64,000 nt of DNA, taken from assembly GCA_009741485.1 (NCBI GenBank), contig CM019230.1, positions 7,445,983 through 7,509,982 of the forward strand. The letters run 5' to 3'. Below are positions 1 through 22,386 of this stretch, in pieces. This stretch comes from Malurus cyaneus samueli. Its lineage: Eukaryota; Chordata; Aves; Passeriformes; Maluridae. A program made the translations under genes and the position numbers. The stretch's first letter is position 1. Each line of letters starts with the position of its first letter. A model generated the notes under the pieces. The model worked only from the letters and a program-made list of their open reading frames with translations, ran no database searches and was not told the origin of the DNA.

Positions 1-289
1 CTGTGTTCTGTCCTGATTTATTTAAATTGGACTGGCTTGGTATGATCATGCAGGCGGAAATGATTACGTTAGAGTTCATGAAATTTTTATATCCCTCATA
101 AAGGTAGCTGCAGTACATGACAGGGCTCATGATTTTGTTTCAAACAAAGGCTGACTTCCTTGAGTAACTCCCAGTGTTACACACTAACCTCTTGCATCAG
201 TGCAGGGTTGCACATTTTTCAGTTTCTGTTGAGTTTCTGTTCTTGTTTCAAACCTTAGGTTCAAAATTTGGTTTGTTTTTTTTTAATAG

Positions 290-10787
<10,498 letters not shown>

Positions 10788-12738
10788 TGCCACAACAGCT
10801 GAAAAGCAAATGGATGTGATGGCTGGACCCTCGCCCGTGGCAGCTGACTGCAATACAGCATATTCAACTGGCAATTGTGCAAAAAAAAACCCACCCCAAA
10901 AAGCCTTTTATAGATAGTAAAGTAGCTGTTTGAATTTTACACTTAGTGGTTTTGGTCTTTGTTAGATCCAACAGCTTGTCTCTTAACTTTAACCCTTTTT
11001 CCTAACTCAGCCATAAATATTTTTGCAAGTGTGCTTGCACAAATCCTAACTCTGAACACAAGGGCTCTTACTGAAAAGGAAAAACAACCAGTGCATCAGT
11101 TAAGAATGATTTTTTTTAACTGTATAAATGTTAAAAAGCAAAAAAAGAAAAACCCTACCAAAAATGCTCCATAGTGCATTAGAGATCAACTGCAAGTCTC
11201 CTGTCAGGACATTCCTTGCCATCCTGAGAAATCCCCTGTGATCTTCCAGTGCTGCAAACTGCTCTCCTGTTGTCACTAATGATGTCCGAGACAAAGAACA
11301 GCAGTTGCTGGATACTTGACTTTGTGAGTCCATTTTTTTTCAAAGCATGCCCACAGAGCTGTGGCCAGGCTGTAACACTAAATATACCTTTTGTACGAGC
11401 ACATTTCTGGGGAATTTGAGCTCTGGGTCTTGATGGGTAAAAGCAATTCATTCTTTCCTTGGGTTTGTGCTTGGAGCACTGCAGAGAGAGAGGCAGAGAG
11501 CAGGCTCTCCCTTGCTGTGTGACTCTGGGCTCATCCAGAGCTGCTCTGAGCATTGTTCCCAGCTCTGTTGCTCACTCTGCTTCCTTAGCACATTGCAAGT
11601 GAATTGATTTTACTGAGATTCTCTTATCAGGAATTTATGCAGAGCTTCAGCTTGCTGCTTGAATCAGTCTGCAGGAGGTGTGGCTTCCATCCTTCCTGAG
11701 CACTTCTCCCACACTGGGACTTCCTGTCCTTCCCTGTGCCCAGCAGAAATAGAGTACCTGAGTTCTGATCTGTTGACAGGATTTTCCCTCTCTGGTACAG
11801 GAGATGCTGTAAGGGTTTTCTCCACCAATTTCTCTACTGCCACTGCCAGAGGTGCCCTGCCATTTGGGATTTTGTCCCATTTCCCAGGCCCAAGTTGAAC
11901 TCTTGCTGAACTCTATCCAGGTGCTCTTCCCCCTTGAGCCCTCTCCCCATGCACAGCAAAAGGCTCCAAAGACTGAACTGTCAGACAGCTACAGACCACA
12001 CCTGCCAGTGAGGCAGAGAAGGTTTTGGTCTGAAATGCAGCAGGATATGCACAATTAGACCCTGCTTGGTCTTTCCTTACCCTTCTAGAGCAAAATTGTC
12101 CATGCAGGCACAAGGAGCTTCTGTGCTGGCTGCAGTCCCTGCTAGGAAGTGGGATAGATTCTGGCTTGGGTAAGTGGTGGAGTTTTGAAGTCTTGAACTT
12201 GGAAAGCAGAACTCACTCGAGATTCTGAATCCCCTGCCTGAGGAAAGCTGATTCTGAACTCAGGGTAAAGCTTTATTTATACGTGCAGAGCTCCTGAGAG
12301 GCCAGTGACAGACTCCTGCCAGCATCTCTGCTGCAGCCCTGCTGTGGCTGTGGCACGTGGCAGAGCTGACAGGTATTTTAGGAACAGAGGTGCTGAGAGA
12401 CCAGCCTCCTTAGACTGAACCAAACTGGTCTGTTTTGGAGCTTTTTTAGGACTCAGAAGTTGAAGATGGAGGTTAGGCTGTTACTTAGGCTGCCAGAGTG
12501 GGCTGTTGTGCCAGACAGGTCACTGCTGTGGTGTCACACAGCTCCCACTCAGTGTCTGCACAGCAGCTGTGGCAGGCTGGGGCTCCGGGGCTCCTCCCGG
12601 GAGCTCTGCCCGGATTCCTGGCAGCAGGAACCAATATTCCAGTATTCCCAGCACAGCTGGAGCACAGTGAGGCTCACCTGCTGACACTCATGGCATTTCT
12701 CCCCATTCACCAGGCTGTAAGGGCTGAAGTTGGTCCCC

Positions 12739-12764
12739 TTTCTCTTTCTCTCTCTCTCTCTCTC
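12739..12764. repeat. (TC)n microsatellite
   Basis: This is a near-perfect CT dinucleotide run in the SEC14L1 3' UTR. Confidence 0.85.
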
Positions 12765-13259
12765 AGATGGCGATTTTGCTGACAACTGTAGAGAATCTGC
12801 TCCATTCAACACTCCTCATCTGTCCAGAGGTGTCTGGCTTTGTAGACCTTTTTGAGTTGCAGTCCCTTTTCAAGTCTGAAGACCTGTATTTTTATTTTTC
12901 ACTTGAGCTGGCTCAAAAGTGGCACTTTGGGTTTTTCCTGCTGTTGATTTTAACACATCTTTTAGAGCTCAAAGCACATGACAGCACAAACAGCCGGGGA
13001 GATAAAATTCCATAAAAACAATAGTTAATCTTCCTCTAAGCAAAGTGCTGTGGCAATATGACTTGATCACTGCAGTCTGACTAATTAATTTCCCATATCC
13101 TTGTCTTTCTTTGTGTGATATTGCTCTTCCTTCTCTCAGCCAATGACTCTTCTGTTGGCACCTTTCCTGTTACCAGTGTCCTTCACTTCCCTGTCCCTCC
13201 TCATTAACTGCATATCAAATTCTGTAAATGTTTTGTATACATAATACCTCATTCTTGGT

Positions 13260-13308
13260 AATAAAATACAGATAGTCTTTAAAAGATTTTTTTATTGTTA
13301 TCAATAAA
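13260..13308 (+). terminator. SEC14L1: SEC14L1 poly(A) signals
   Basis: AATAAA hexamers lie at 13260-13265 and 13303-13308, the second followed within about 20 bases by an A-rich run and then T/G-rich sequence. These are the only paired canonical signals after the long UTR. Confidence 0.6.
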
Positions 13309-13325
13309 TGTGAACTGTTTGGAAA

Positions 13326-15254
13326 AAAAAAAGGGGCAGTCTCTTTATTTCATTCATCTGCTGCAAAGCTTCCAGGTTATTTTACGTGCTGGATTCAGGT
13401 CTGCCAGTGCTGCCCCCAGGCTGACACCTCGGGCAGGAGGCCGAGACAGTCACACTCAGGAAATGAAGGTTTTTAATTAGTAGAAGTAGACTAAGCTCCA
13501 GCTATTTTTAAAACAGGAGCCAATAAACGTCACACTGTGGGTTTTTTAACTCCTGGAGCTGTAGCAGAGGCTGCAACGTGTTCATGGTCAGTCTTTCAAA
13601 TTTGATCCAAACCGTGAAGTTTCTAGAATGAGAATCTTTGACCATGGTCATGGAGGTCTGTCAGCAAGAGCAGATGGCTGCCTGACCTACTTCGAGCTTT
13701 ATCATGTGGTCAGTATTTCTATGCCAACACATAATGATAAAGGACCAACTTCCTGCTGCTAAGGACCTTGCTGAGTGCATTTCCCTTGAGAAGCTGTTGT
13801 GCAAGGAGGTGGCTCTGCTGTCAGCTGGGCAGTGCCTGGAGAGCTGGGGGGAGCTGCCTTTGTGGCCAGTGCCCCTGTCTGAAATGGCAGTCAAATAAAC
13901 CTGAGCCTCAGCCCCTGTGTGAGCTGAGTGGGTGATACCGGTGCAGGCCAGGGCTGCTCCAGCAAACAGCTCTCCTGGGAGAGAGAGGTGTCAGCCTGCT
14001 TGAAATGGGTGCTTTGGCCTTGGTTGGTTGGGTTTTTCTAATGTGGATTTTTGTGAGGCAAAGCAAAATCCCTGGAAGAACTTCCACTTGTTTTTGTTTC
14101 ACCTGCATCCCCTGCCTCCCCACAAAGCTGAGGGCTCTCCCTGTTCCCCAGGTGTCTCCATCTGCCACCTCAGCTTGCCAGTAAGCCTGTAAATTGTGTC
14201 ACCCCAAGGGCAGGATCCTAAATGGCCGTTCCTGACTCTTCCCGTGCATCCCTGCTGGAGCAAACAGCAGCCTGCCCAAACAGCAGCACACCCAATCCCT
14301 GCAGGGGCAGCCAGGACCGTTTGCTCTTCTGTCACTTCACAAGGTGGGCTAGTTCTGTGCTTGCTGTGGGCAGGAAATTTAAAATGGTGATGGGGAAAAA
14401 AAGAATTCTGTGTCCTGGGAGCGCCCAGGCGGTGCAGGATGCACAGTTCAGGGTCACAGGGAGCCCTGGTGCTGCAGGACACCGGGCTGTGCTGGCCCCA
14501 TCCTCATCCCCGCTGCTCTCCCGGCTCCCTAGGGCTACACAGGGTCCCTGGAAGCTGCTTCTCCCAGTGTGCTGGGAGAGACAAATCCCAGCTGCAAGTG
14601 TCAGCTTCTGGCTGGCTTTCCAGAGTCATCAGCAGCCAGCACTGTTCAGGCCCTAAAAAAAAAAATTGCCATCTCCTGGGTTTTCTTGGAAGGCTAGAAA
14701 GCACTTCTTTTATTTCGCTAACTCATGCTGTTGTAAGAGTTTGGATGCCAAGAAATAGGTCGGGATTTTACACTTTGTTTTTCCTTTATTCCCTTCCCTA
14801 CGACCACTGCTGAACTCACCCCACTTGGAGCAAGTGCAGGGGGCCCTGTGTGACACCCCCAGTCTGGCTGTGCTGGGGAAGGTCCATGGGGCTCTCGGGT
14901 GCTGTGTGGGGTCAGTGCTTACCCAGTTATCACCCCACAGCCCAGAGCTCCCCGCTGACCCCTCGGACCTCCTGGAGATGAGCAGGGTGAGGCCAGGGCG
15001 ATGCTGAGCCTGTTCTGGGGGGTCCCAGCTCTGCAGGCAGCCCCTTGTGCCCCTAAATCCACCGTCTGTCACCGGGGGGGCACGCTCGGGGGGGATATCG
15101 GGCACAAAGGACTGGGGGACACCCCCGGGCGGGGTCCGGGCCGTGCTGGTGCCCTGGGGACAGGGCAGGGACAGGAGTGACGCGCACGGCCGGTGCCCGC
15201 ACAAACCCCGCTAGATGGTGCCAGCAGCCCGCGCACGGCCCCGGGCACCGCGCC
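13326..15254. other. Intergenic, no gene seen
   Basis: This is mostly GC-rich unique sequence downstream of SEC14L1. Reading frames here are short, overlap in several frames and show no recognised domain. A short poly(A) run is at 14,655-14,665. Confidence 0.6.
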
Positions 15255-15668
15255 CTGCCGGGGAGGGGACACTGCTGTCCCCGCTGTCCCTGCTGTCCCT
15301 GCTGCACGGGGACACTGTCCCTTGTGCCGGGGAGGGACACTGCTGTCCCCGCTGTCCCTGCTGTCCTGCTGCACGGGGGACACTGTCCCTTGTGCCGGGG
15401 GGGACACTGCTGTCCCCGCTGTCCCTGCTGTCCCTGCTGCACGGGGGGACACTGTCCCTTGTGCCGGGGAGGGGACACTGCTGTCCCCGCTGTCCCTGCT
15501 GTCCCTGCTGCACGGGGGGACACTGTCCCTTGTGCCAAGGAGGGGACACTATCCCTGGTACCACGGGGGGGGACACTGTCCCTGGAACCAAGGGGGGGAC
15601 ACTGTCCCTGCTGCCACGGGGGGGACACTGTCCCTGGAACCAAGGAGGGGACACTGTCCCTTGTGCCA
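15255..15668. repeat. GC-rich minisatellite, about 70-bp unit
   Basis: Roughly five units each contain GGGGACACTGCTGTCCCC, two or three GCTGTCCCT steps, a CTGCACGGGG block and ACTGTCCCTTGTGCC. The last units shrink to shorter GGGGACACTGTCCCTGG forms. Internal GGGGACA/TGTCCCC halves are self-complementary, so either strand can fold. The array leaves long open frames on both strands that are repeat artefacts. Confidence 0.9.
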
Positions 15669-16078
15669 GCCCCCCGGGCTCTGCTGGTCCAGAGCACTGG
15701 TCCGTACTGGGAGCCACAAACTGGGCAGGGGACCCCCGTGTAACCCCCCAGCAAGGACAGCGCGCTGTGCACGGAGCAGCCGCCACTCCGAGCCCTCCTG
15801 GGGCACCCCCAGCCCCCCAGGACCCTCTGCACATCAGAGGATGCTCCGCTGACCTCCAGGCATCATCCTGGTTTGCTCTCCCTCTGCTGGGAATCTTCCC
15901 GAGCAGTCACCACCTCCCAGGATTCCTGAGAAAGTTAATCACTGCTGAGAATACCCTTGAGGATCTGCAGGGAGGAACGCTGCAGAAGTGAAAAATATCC
16001 TGTGTATTTCTTGGCTCCAGTATGAACTGGCCCACGAGCTGCAATGGGCTGTATCCAAACACTGAATTTTAATTATGA
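15669..16078. other. Intergenic spacer between minisatellite and inverted duplication
   Basis: About 400 bases of unique sequence. I see no gene, transposon end or tandem repeat in it. Confidence 0.5.
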
Positions 16079-18665
16079 GCAGGATTTCAGCAGGGAAAGG
16101 GAGATGGGGAGAGGAACAGCCCAGTGAAAAAATGGGAACTGGAAATGCAAGGTCTCCTAAAAAAGAACCTTGAAGATATGGCAAAAAAATTATCTCAAGC
16201 ATTTTTGCCTTTGCACAGTTAGTTATTTATTATAAAAATAATGAATAGTTATTCATGCTGCCTCTTCTGGAGCCCCGGGAGAGCTTCTCCCCTCCCAGCT
16301 GTCTCCACATCCCAGCTGCGTGTGCAGCCCCTGCCGGGCTCCAAAGCTCGCTGTCCCCAGGGACCCGCCGGGACAAGGTTCCCAGGACAGGAACTGACAG
16401 TGGCACTGTCACTCGGCCACCGGGATCAGCCCAACCCTGTGTGCCCACCCTGGAGCCAGCACAGCTTGGGGTGGGGGCCCTGCAGGACCCCAGCACCCCT
16501 CGACACCCGGAGCAGATCCAAGCAAAGCAGCCAGAAGGTTTTTCTTGCTGGACACGAGTCACTCTGGGGACGAAGGCTCCCAGGGCAGCTCTGACCCCAC
16601 AGAGGATCCAGCTGCAGAGGGACGCTGCCCTCCACACGGTTCCCCTAAAAACCCCTCTCTCCTGAGCAAGGGAAGGGCCCCTCTCTCCATCAGCCATTCC
16701 AGCCGCCGTGCCTACATCCCTCCCCCAGCAGCAGCCAGGGCACAGTGGCACGCTGACACTGGAGCCCTGAGCCAGCCCTGGGCACCACGGAGCCGGCTGT
16801 TTTGTTTATTCATCCTTCACAAGAGCTCAACAAGGAACGAGGCGGGGAAGGATCATGGGAGCTGCCCTCGGGGAGGGCTGTGCTGCCCAGCACTGGCAGG
16901 GACATCACCCAGGGCAAGGTCACTGAGCCCCTCCAGTCCTCCCAGTAACGCTCCCTGCTCATCCCAGCAGAGCTGCAGCTCCCGGGGCCCCGCAGCACCG
17001 GCAGCATCCGAGGGGTGCAGCTGCCTGAGCAATTCTCCTTGAGGATATTTAATGTTCTGCTGAGTCTCAGAGAGGAGGGAGCCTGTTCTCCACCCGTCTG
17101 CCCGCTCTCCTGGGCCCTGAGTGCTGCTGAGAGGAGCAAAGAGCTGAGCAGGAGGAGGAATGGCAAATCCCTTCACTGGGACAGGGACACCTCCCCAGCT
17201 CCAAGCAGCAGCTTCCCCCACCTGCAATGAGGCAGACTGGCAAGCAGGGCTGCTGCTGCTGCCCAGGGCTCAGGAGAGGTGGAGCATCCCCAGGCACAGC
17301 CCCTGTGGTGGTGGCCCTGTGGTGGCACTGGTGAGAGCAGCAGGGCCACCAGACCCACCCCACAGCGGGGCCAGCAGAGCACTGGGCAGGAGCACTACAC
17401 TGGCACTGTCACCCCTCATGCCCTGTGCCACGGACCTGTCCCGACACGGAGCGGACACGCGTGCATAGGGACAGTGCTGCTGGGGACATGGGAGGGATCC
17501 CAGAGCGTGGGGAGGGATCCCAGAGTGTGGGGAGGGATCCCAGAATGTGGGGAGGGATCCCAGAGTATGGGGAGGGATTCCTAAAGCGTGGCGAGGGATC
17601 CCAGAGTGTGGGGAGGGATCCCACAGCATGGGGAGGGATCCCAGAGCATGAGCTTCAGCTTTGCACCCTCAAAGGAAGAACAAACACGCTCAGGCTCCAG
17701 GGCTGTGATGCTGTTCCATGTTTGTTTTCGCTTTGCTCTCTGAGGTTGCCCTGGCCGGGGCAGAGAGGGCTCTGTGGGAGCGAGTGAGAGCTCTGGGTCT
17801 GGAACAGCATCCCTGGGGATGGTGCTGGCCCCTCCTGGGGAGCGGGGATCTGTGCTGGGGCCAGGATGGACTGCTGGGGCTTGCACAGAGCCTGGCTCAG
17901 GACCTGATGCGGAGCTGGTGGATAATGAGGGGGGGATGAGAGTTAATTAGTGAGGGAGAGTGGGAATGAGGCAGATCAGGTAAGACACACAGCCCCAGGT
18001 TTCAGAAAGCTGCTGGAGTTTGTGCTGTGCTGGGACTGGTGGTGCCTGCAGTCCCTCCAGGGTCTCTGGAGAGTGGCCAGGAGAGATGATGGTCACCAGC
18101 ACCCCCAGCCCAGCCCCAACAGCAGCACTGACCCTAAGGATGCACTGCCTGCATGAGAAACCAGCCCAAAGAGCCCACTGGGGACGAAGAGAGAGGCTGT
18201 GGGGACCTGGGGTGATACCTGGCATGCACAAACCACCTCCCCCAGCGGGCCAGCAGAGCGTGGGCACCCCGGGATGGAGCAGGCAGGCCCTCGGGGCTCT
18301 GAGTCAGGACAGGGGTGTCACAGACTGCCGGTGCTGCAGGGCTGGCAGCCCCACAGAGACCCCACAGAGGTGCCTCTGGGGCAGCAATCCCCGGGAGAGG
18401 TGAGGAGAGCTGCTGGGAAGGACTGCAGAGGAAACGCAGCCAGCGAGGGCAGAGCCAGGGGGAGAGCTGCCACCTTCACCCCACACCTTTGGGATTCTGC
18501 TTCTGGGAGGGCAAAGTCCTAAATCTCAGCGTCCGTGGTTTGCAGCTCCGTGGAAAGTCCTTCCAGAGGTGCTCTCAGTTTGGAGCTGAAGACAGAAGGA
18601 GCTGCAGCTGACCCAGCGCTGGCTGATCAGGGCAAATTCAACCCCTGAAAATGGAAACTCCTTTG
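16079..18665 (+). repeat. Inverted repeat 1, left arm
   Basis: The arm begins at GCAGGATTTCAGCAGGG and ends at AAACTCCTTTG. Its reverse complement is 22387-24971. The two arms are nearly equal in length (2587 and 2585 bases) and align throughout with scattered substitutions and small indels, for example a short deletion in the right arm opposite about 16,335-16,345. I found no credible gene inside; matching open frames in both arms simply reflect the duplication. Confidence 0.93.
17492..17650. repeat. 20-bp tandem repeat (left copy)
   Basis: About eight units of the form GGGAGGGATCCCAGAGTGTG, each carrying a GGGATCCC palindrome. The reverse-complement copy is at 23418-23590. Confidence 0.92.
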
Positions 18666-19326
18666 CTGAGCTCCAGCAGCCCCTCTTTGCACGGAGCTCT
18701 GCAAGCACTGAATGCCTTCTGAAGGGCTCGCAGGGCTCAGTGAGGTCCCATCAGCCGGGGAGCAGCAGCCCTGCCTGGGCAGAGCATCCCTGCAGCCCCC
18801 TGTGCTGGCGAACAGGACAGAGCCACGGCTTCAATCGTGAGCTTCACGGAGTCCTGTCCCTGCCTTGCGTGTGAAAACACATTTCTAGGGGGAAATGGAG
18901 GGAGGGGGCTCCAAACACAGCAGGATGGAGCGGGCAGCAAAGAGAAGTGACTGGAAACTGCTGGAGGCCATCCCTGCAGCCCGACCTCGGCACACGCCTT
19001 GTCTGCCTTTGCTCAGCGCTGGCTTTGCAAACCCTAAATCAGGGTTTGATTTAGCAACCCTCACAAACACCCCAGGTGTGCAAACCCCACACAAACACCC
19101 CAGAGTGTGCAAACCCTCACACAAACACCCCCAGTGTGTGCAAACCCTCACAACAGCCCCAGGGTGTGCAAACCCTCACACACCACCATGTGTGTGCAAA
19201 CCCTGCACACAAACACCTCCAGACTGTGCAAACCCTCACACAAACACCCCAGAGTGTGCAAACCCTCACACAAACACCCCAGAGTGTGCAAACCCTGCAC
19301 ACAAACACCCCCAGAGTGTGCAAACG
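18661..19326 (+). repeat. Direct-repeat block D, left copy
   Basis: From CTTTGCTGAGCTCCAGCAG onward this block is copied in the same orientation from 24990. The first five bases (CTTTG, 18661-18665) also belong to inverted repeat 1, so the two duplication units overlap by 5 bp at this junction. It runs into the 30-bp array at 19,060. Confidence 0.88.
19060..19326. repeat. 30-bp tandem array (left cluster)
   Basis: Units are close to GTGCAAACCCTCACACAAAC followed by ACCCCAGAGT. Several units are shortened or altered (GCACACAAACACC, CACCACCATGTGT). It is not a telomeric repeat. Confidence 0.93.
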
Positions 19327-19866
19327 GATGGATGTGGCTCCTTGTGCTGGCACAGGCCAAATTCCTTCTGGTCTCACAGCAGGGATGTGGGAAGGGAAAA
19401 GTCCCAGCCTTCAGTGCACAGCTCCAGCTCCATGGGTCCATCCCTCCAGGCTGGGCAGAGAGCTCCTAAAAACCTCCACAGGAGCTGCTGCGAGGGCAGA
19501 GAGCTGAGATTTGTTTTTATGAGGTAAACTGAGGCACGGAGGGCAAAGCACTGCTGTGTCCCCTGCTCCTGGAGCAGCTTCTCTGAAGGTGAAAATAAAA
19601 GTGTGAAGTTGCAAGATGCCAGCTGTTCCTGGGCTGCAGTGGAAATGTGTCCCCAGGGGCTGCCAGACAGGGCTGGACCCCACTGCCCCCCAAAAACGGC
19701 CCCCACTGTCCTCCAACACCCCTCACTGTCTTGCCCTTGGGGGGAATGGGGGTGGCCTCCTGGACCAGCTCTGTCCTGGTTCCCAGGTCCAATCCACACT
19801 CAACACTGGCACCTCTGGGAGATCTGCTCCAGCTCAGGAAGGATCAGAGAGGTAAATTCCCAGAGT

Positions 19867-19964
19867 AACCTCTGTGTAACCTGGTCTGTGAAGGTGTCCA
19901 TGTCCATGGCAGAGGGTTGGAACGGAGAGATTTGAGATTTCCACCCAAACCAGTCTGTGTTCTA
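19867..19964 (+). mobile_element. CR1 3'-end fragment (left copy)
   Basis: CR1 3' blocks are readable in sense: AACCTGGTCTGTGAAGGTGT, CCATGGCAGAGGGTTGGAA and a degenerate end. It is duplicated in reverse orientation at 27519-27622, so the insertion predates the duplication. Confidence 0.75.
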
Positions 19965-20279
19965 TAAACAGGGCTGTGCTGAGGGCTCTGGGTGGAGGCT
20001 CATGCTGCTGAAACATTTTCCTGGTGTGGATGGGGAGAAGGAACCCCCTGAGCACAACAAATCCATCTATACCAGGGAGAAACCTCCACGATTTCATTTG
20101 CCAGAGCTGACTCTGCCACTGCAGCCTGCCCATCGAACAGAGTGCAGCAACCCAGTTCCCTCCAGCATCATCCTGTTTCCCAGGGCGATGTGCTGTGAGT
20201 CACTGGAGCCCGGGAGTGGGGCAGGGCAGCACCCCGGGAGGTGGAAGAGGGCAGGGAGCATCCCAAGAGGGGAGATGGG

Positions 20280-21010
20280 CAGGCAACCCCGGAATGGGGA
20301 CAGGGACAGGCAGCACTCAGGGATGGGGATAGGCAGCGCTCAGGGATGGGGACAGGGACAGGCAGCACTCAGGGATGGGGACAGGCAGGATCAGGGATGG
20401 GGACAGGCAGCGCTCAGGGATGGGGACAGGCAGCTCAGGGATGGGGACAGGCAGATCAGGGAGACGGGCAGCACCAGGATGGGACGGACAGGCAGCACTT
20501 GGATGGGACAGGCAGCACTCAGGATGGGGACAGGCAGACAGGGATGGACAGGGACAGGCAGGCTCAGGGATGGGGACAGGCAGCGCTCAGGGATGGGACA
20601 GGGACAGGCAGCACTCAGGATGGGGACAGGCAGCGCTCAGGGATGGGGACAGGGACAGGTAGCACTCAGGATGGGCAGGACAGCGCCTAGATGGGACAGG
20701 AGGCTCAGGGATGGGGACAGGGACAGGACACTCAGGATGGGGACAGGGACAGGCAGCACTGGGATGGGGACAGGCAGATCGGGGATGGGGACAGGAGGAG
20801 TGCGGGATGGGGACAGGCAGAGTGCGGGATGGGGACAGGCAGCACTCAGGATGGGGACAGGCAGATTCAGGGATGGGGACAGGGAACACCGGATGGGGAC
20901 AGGGACAAACCGGGATGGGGACAGGGACACCAGGATGGGGACAGGGACAGGCAGCACTCAGGATGGGGACAGGCAGTCGGGACAGGACAGGTAGCACTCA
21001 GGAGGACAGG
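20280..21010. repeat. GGGGACAGG minisatellite (left copy)
   Basis: The core is CAGCACTCAGGGATGGGGAC plus AGGGACAGG, with units of about 20-30 bases and many single-base and dropout variants, for example GATCAGGGA and AGTGCGGGA forms. There are roughly 25-30 units. The inverted copy is at 26595-27195. Confidence 0.93.
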
Positions 21011-21185
21011 CCGCCTCCCGCCGCTCTGCCGCCTCTGTCTCCGAGCTGTGACAGCCCGACCCTCGCTTTTGGACAGGGGAGCACCTGGCAGTGACGCGGC
21101 TGTGACAGGAGAGCTAACAGCGGGTTCCGCCCCACCACGGCCCTCCACGGGCAGCCCCGGCCCGCAGAGCCCCCGGGGAAGCGCT

Positions 21186-21215
21186 CAGCCCAGCCCAGCC
21201 CAGCCCAGCCCAGCT
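21186..21215. repeat. (AGCCC)n run
   Basis: There are five to six AGCCC units. The reverse-complement copy is at about 26385-26420. Confidence 0.8.
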
Positions 21216-21744
21216 CCCGCTGCTTTCAGGGAAAACGATCCAGACGGAGCCGTTCCTTCAAGGATGCTGCTGCTGTTTGTCACTCTGTCACATCCATGCG
21301 GCGCTCAGGCAGCGCCGTGAAGCAGAATTGACACGTTCTGGCAGCTGACATCTCCAGGAAGGGTTTAGCATGAAGACAAACCGAGCCTACGGTGAGCTCA
21401 TGCTGCCGAGCTGCCGCCCCCCGTGCCCAGGGCGGCCGCGATGCCCCGGCAGAGCGAACAAAGGCGAGGCTTTGTCCCGGATCGTGCGGCAGAGCCGGCG
21501 GGGCGGGGTGACCCGGCACAGCCAGATGTGTTTGGCAATCCTCTGGCTCGACAGTCGGACTCGCTGCCGCCGTGTCACGCTCCAGATGGCACGGAATGGG
21601 TGCCCGGGTGCCGGGGAGGGGGCACGGTGAGCGGCAGACAGGGGCTGGTGTGTCTGCTCCTGCCTTCGGGTGCGCTGGGGTAAAGGAGAGAGTTGGGGCT
21701 GTGCTCACCTGTGAGTGAGGGGGCACTCACTGGGTGTTCATGGC

Positions 21745-22361
21745 CAAGGTTTGCACACCCTGGGGCTGTGTGAGCAGGGTTTGCACACTCTGGGGGTGTT
21801 TGTGTGAGGGTTTGTATGCTCTGGGGGTGTTTGTGAGCAGGGTTTGCACACTCTGCGGGTGTTTGTGAGCAGGGTTTGCACACTCCGGGGTTATTTGGGT
21901 GTTTGCACACACTGGAGGTGTTTGTGTGCAGGGTTTGCACACACTGGGGGTGTTTGTGTGAGGGTTTGCACAGTCTGGGAGTGTTTGTGAGCAGGGTTTG
22001 CACACCTGGGGTGTGTGAGGGTTTGACCTGGGGGTGTTGTGTAGGGTTTGCACACACTGGGGCTGTTTGTGTGAGGTTTTGCACACTCTGGGGCTGTTTG
22101 TGAGTTTGCACACTGGGTTTGTGGTTTGCACACCTGGGGCTGTTGTGAGCAGGGTTTGCACACCCTGGGGGTGTTTGCACACACTGGGGGTGTTTGAGGG
22201 TTTGCACACTCTGGGGTGTTTGTGTGAGGGTTTGAGCTCTGGGAGGTGTTTGTGTGCAGGGTTTGCACACACATGGTGTTTGTGTGAGGTTTTGCACACT
22301 CTGGGGCTGTTTGTGAGCAGGGTTTGCACACACTGGGGGTGTTTGTGTGAGGGTTTGTATG
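21745..22361. repeat. 30-bp tandem array, reversed cluster next to gap
   Basis: The same unit as at 19,060 but in reverse orientation (TTTGTGTGAGGGTTTGCACA). It ends in GTTTGTATG at the N run. It pairs with 25476-25855. Confidence 0.93.
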
Positions 22362-22386
22362 NNNNNNNNNNNNNNNNNNNNNNNNN
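22362..22386. other. Assembly gap, 25 N
   Basis: A run of 25 N. The sequence on the left is the reversed 30-bp array and that on the right starts CAAAGGAGTTTCC. From the arms, the missing DNA should be the reverse complement of about 24990-25476. Confidence 0.98.

Larger units (their letters stand above)
10788..13325 (+). other. SEC14L1: SEC14L1 3' UTR
   Basis: This is noncoding sequence between the stop codon and two AATAAA hexamers. It has A/T-rich stretches, a (TC)n run near 12,740 and no conserved reading frame. The length of about 2.5 kb is in keeping with the long 3' UTR known for mammalian SEC14L1. The end is inferred from the poly(A) signals only. Confidence 0.7.
19327..22361 (+). 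repeat. Inverted repeat 2, left arm
   Basis: The arm begins at GATGGATGTGGCTCC and runs to the 25-N gap. Its reverse complement is about 25476-28157. The shared order is a unique 0.9-kb block with a CR1 fragment, a GGGGACAGG minisatellite, an (AGCCC)n run, a GC-rich block at 21.2-21.7 kb and then the 30-bp array in reverse orientation. The arms differ in minisatellite and array copy number. Confidence 0.92.

Noticed and set aside
15053..15832. 259-codon - strand frame and several overlapping frames
   Set aside because: They lie on the 70-bp minisatellite, are open in five frames and have no domain or splice context.
19020..19330. Possible interstitial telomere repeat (AAACCCT words)
   Set aside because: The period is 30 bases, not 6, and TTAGGG tandem units are absent.
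19957..20994. 345-codon + strand Gly/Asp/Arg-rich frame
   Set aside because: It translates the GGGGACAGG minisatellite. Its mirror in the right arm breaks into different frames, so there is no reading-frame conservation.
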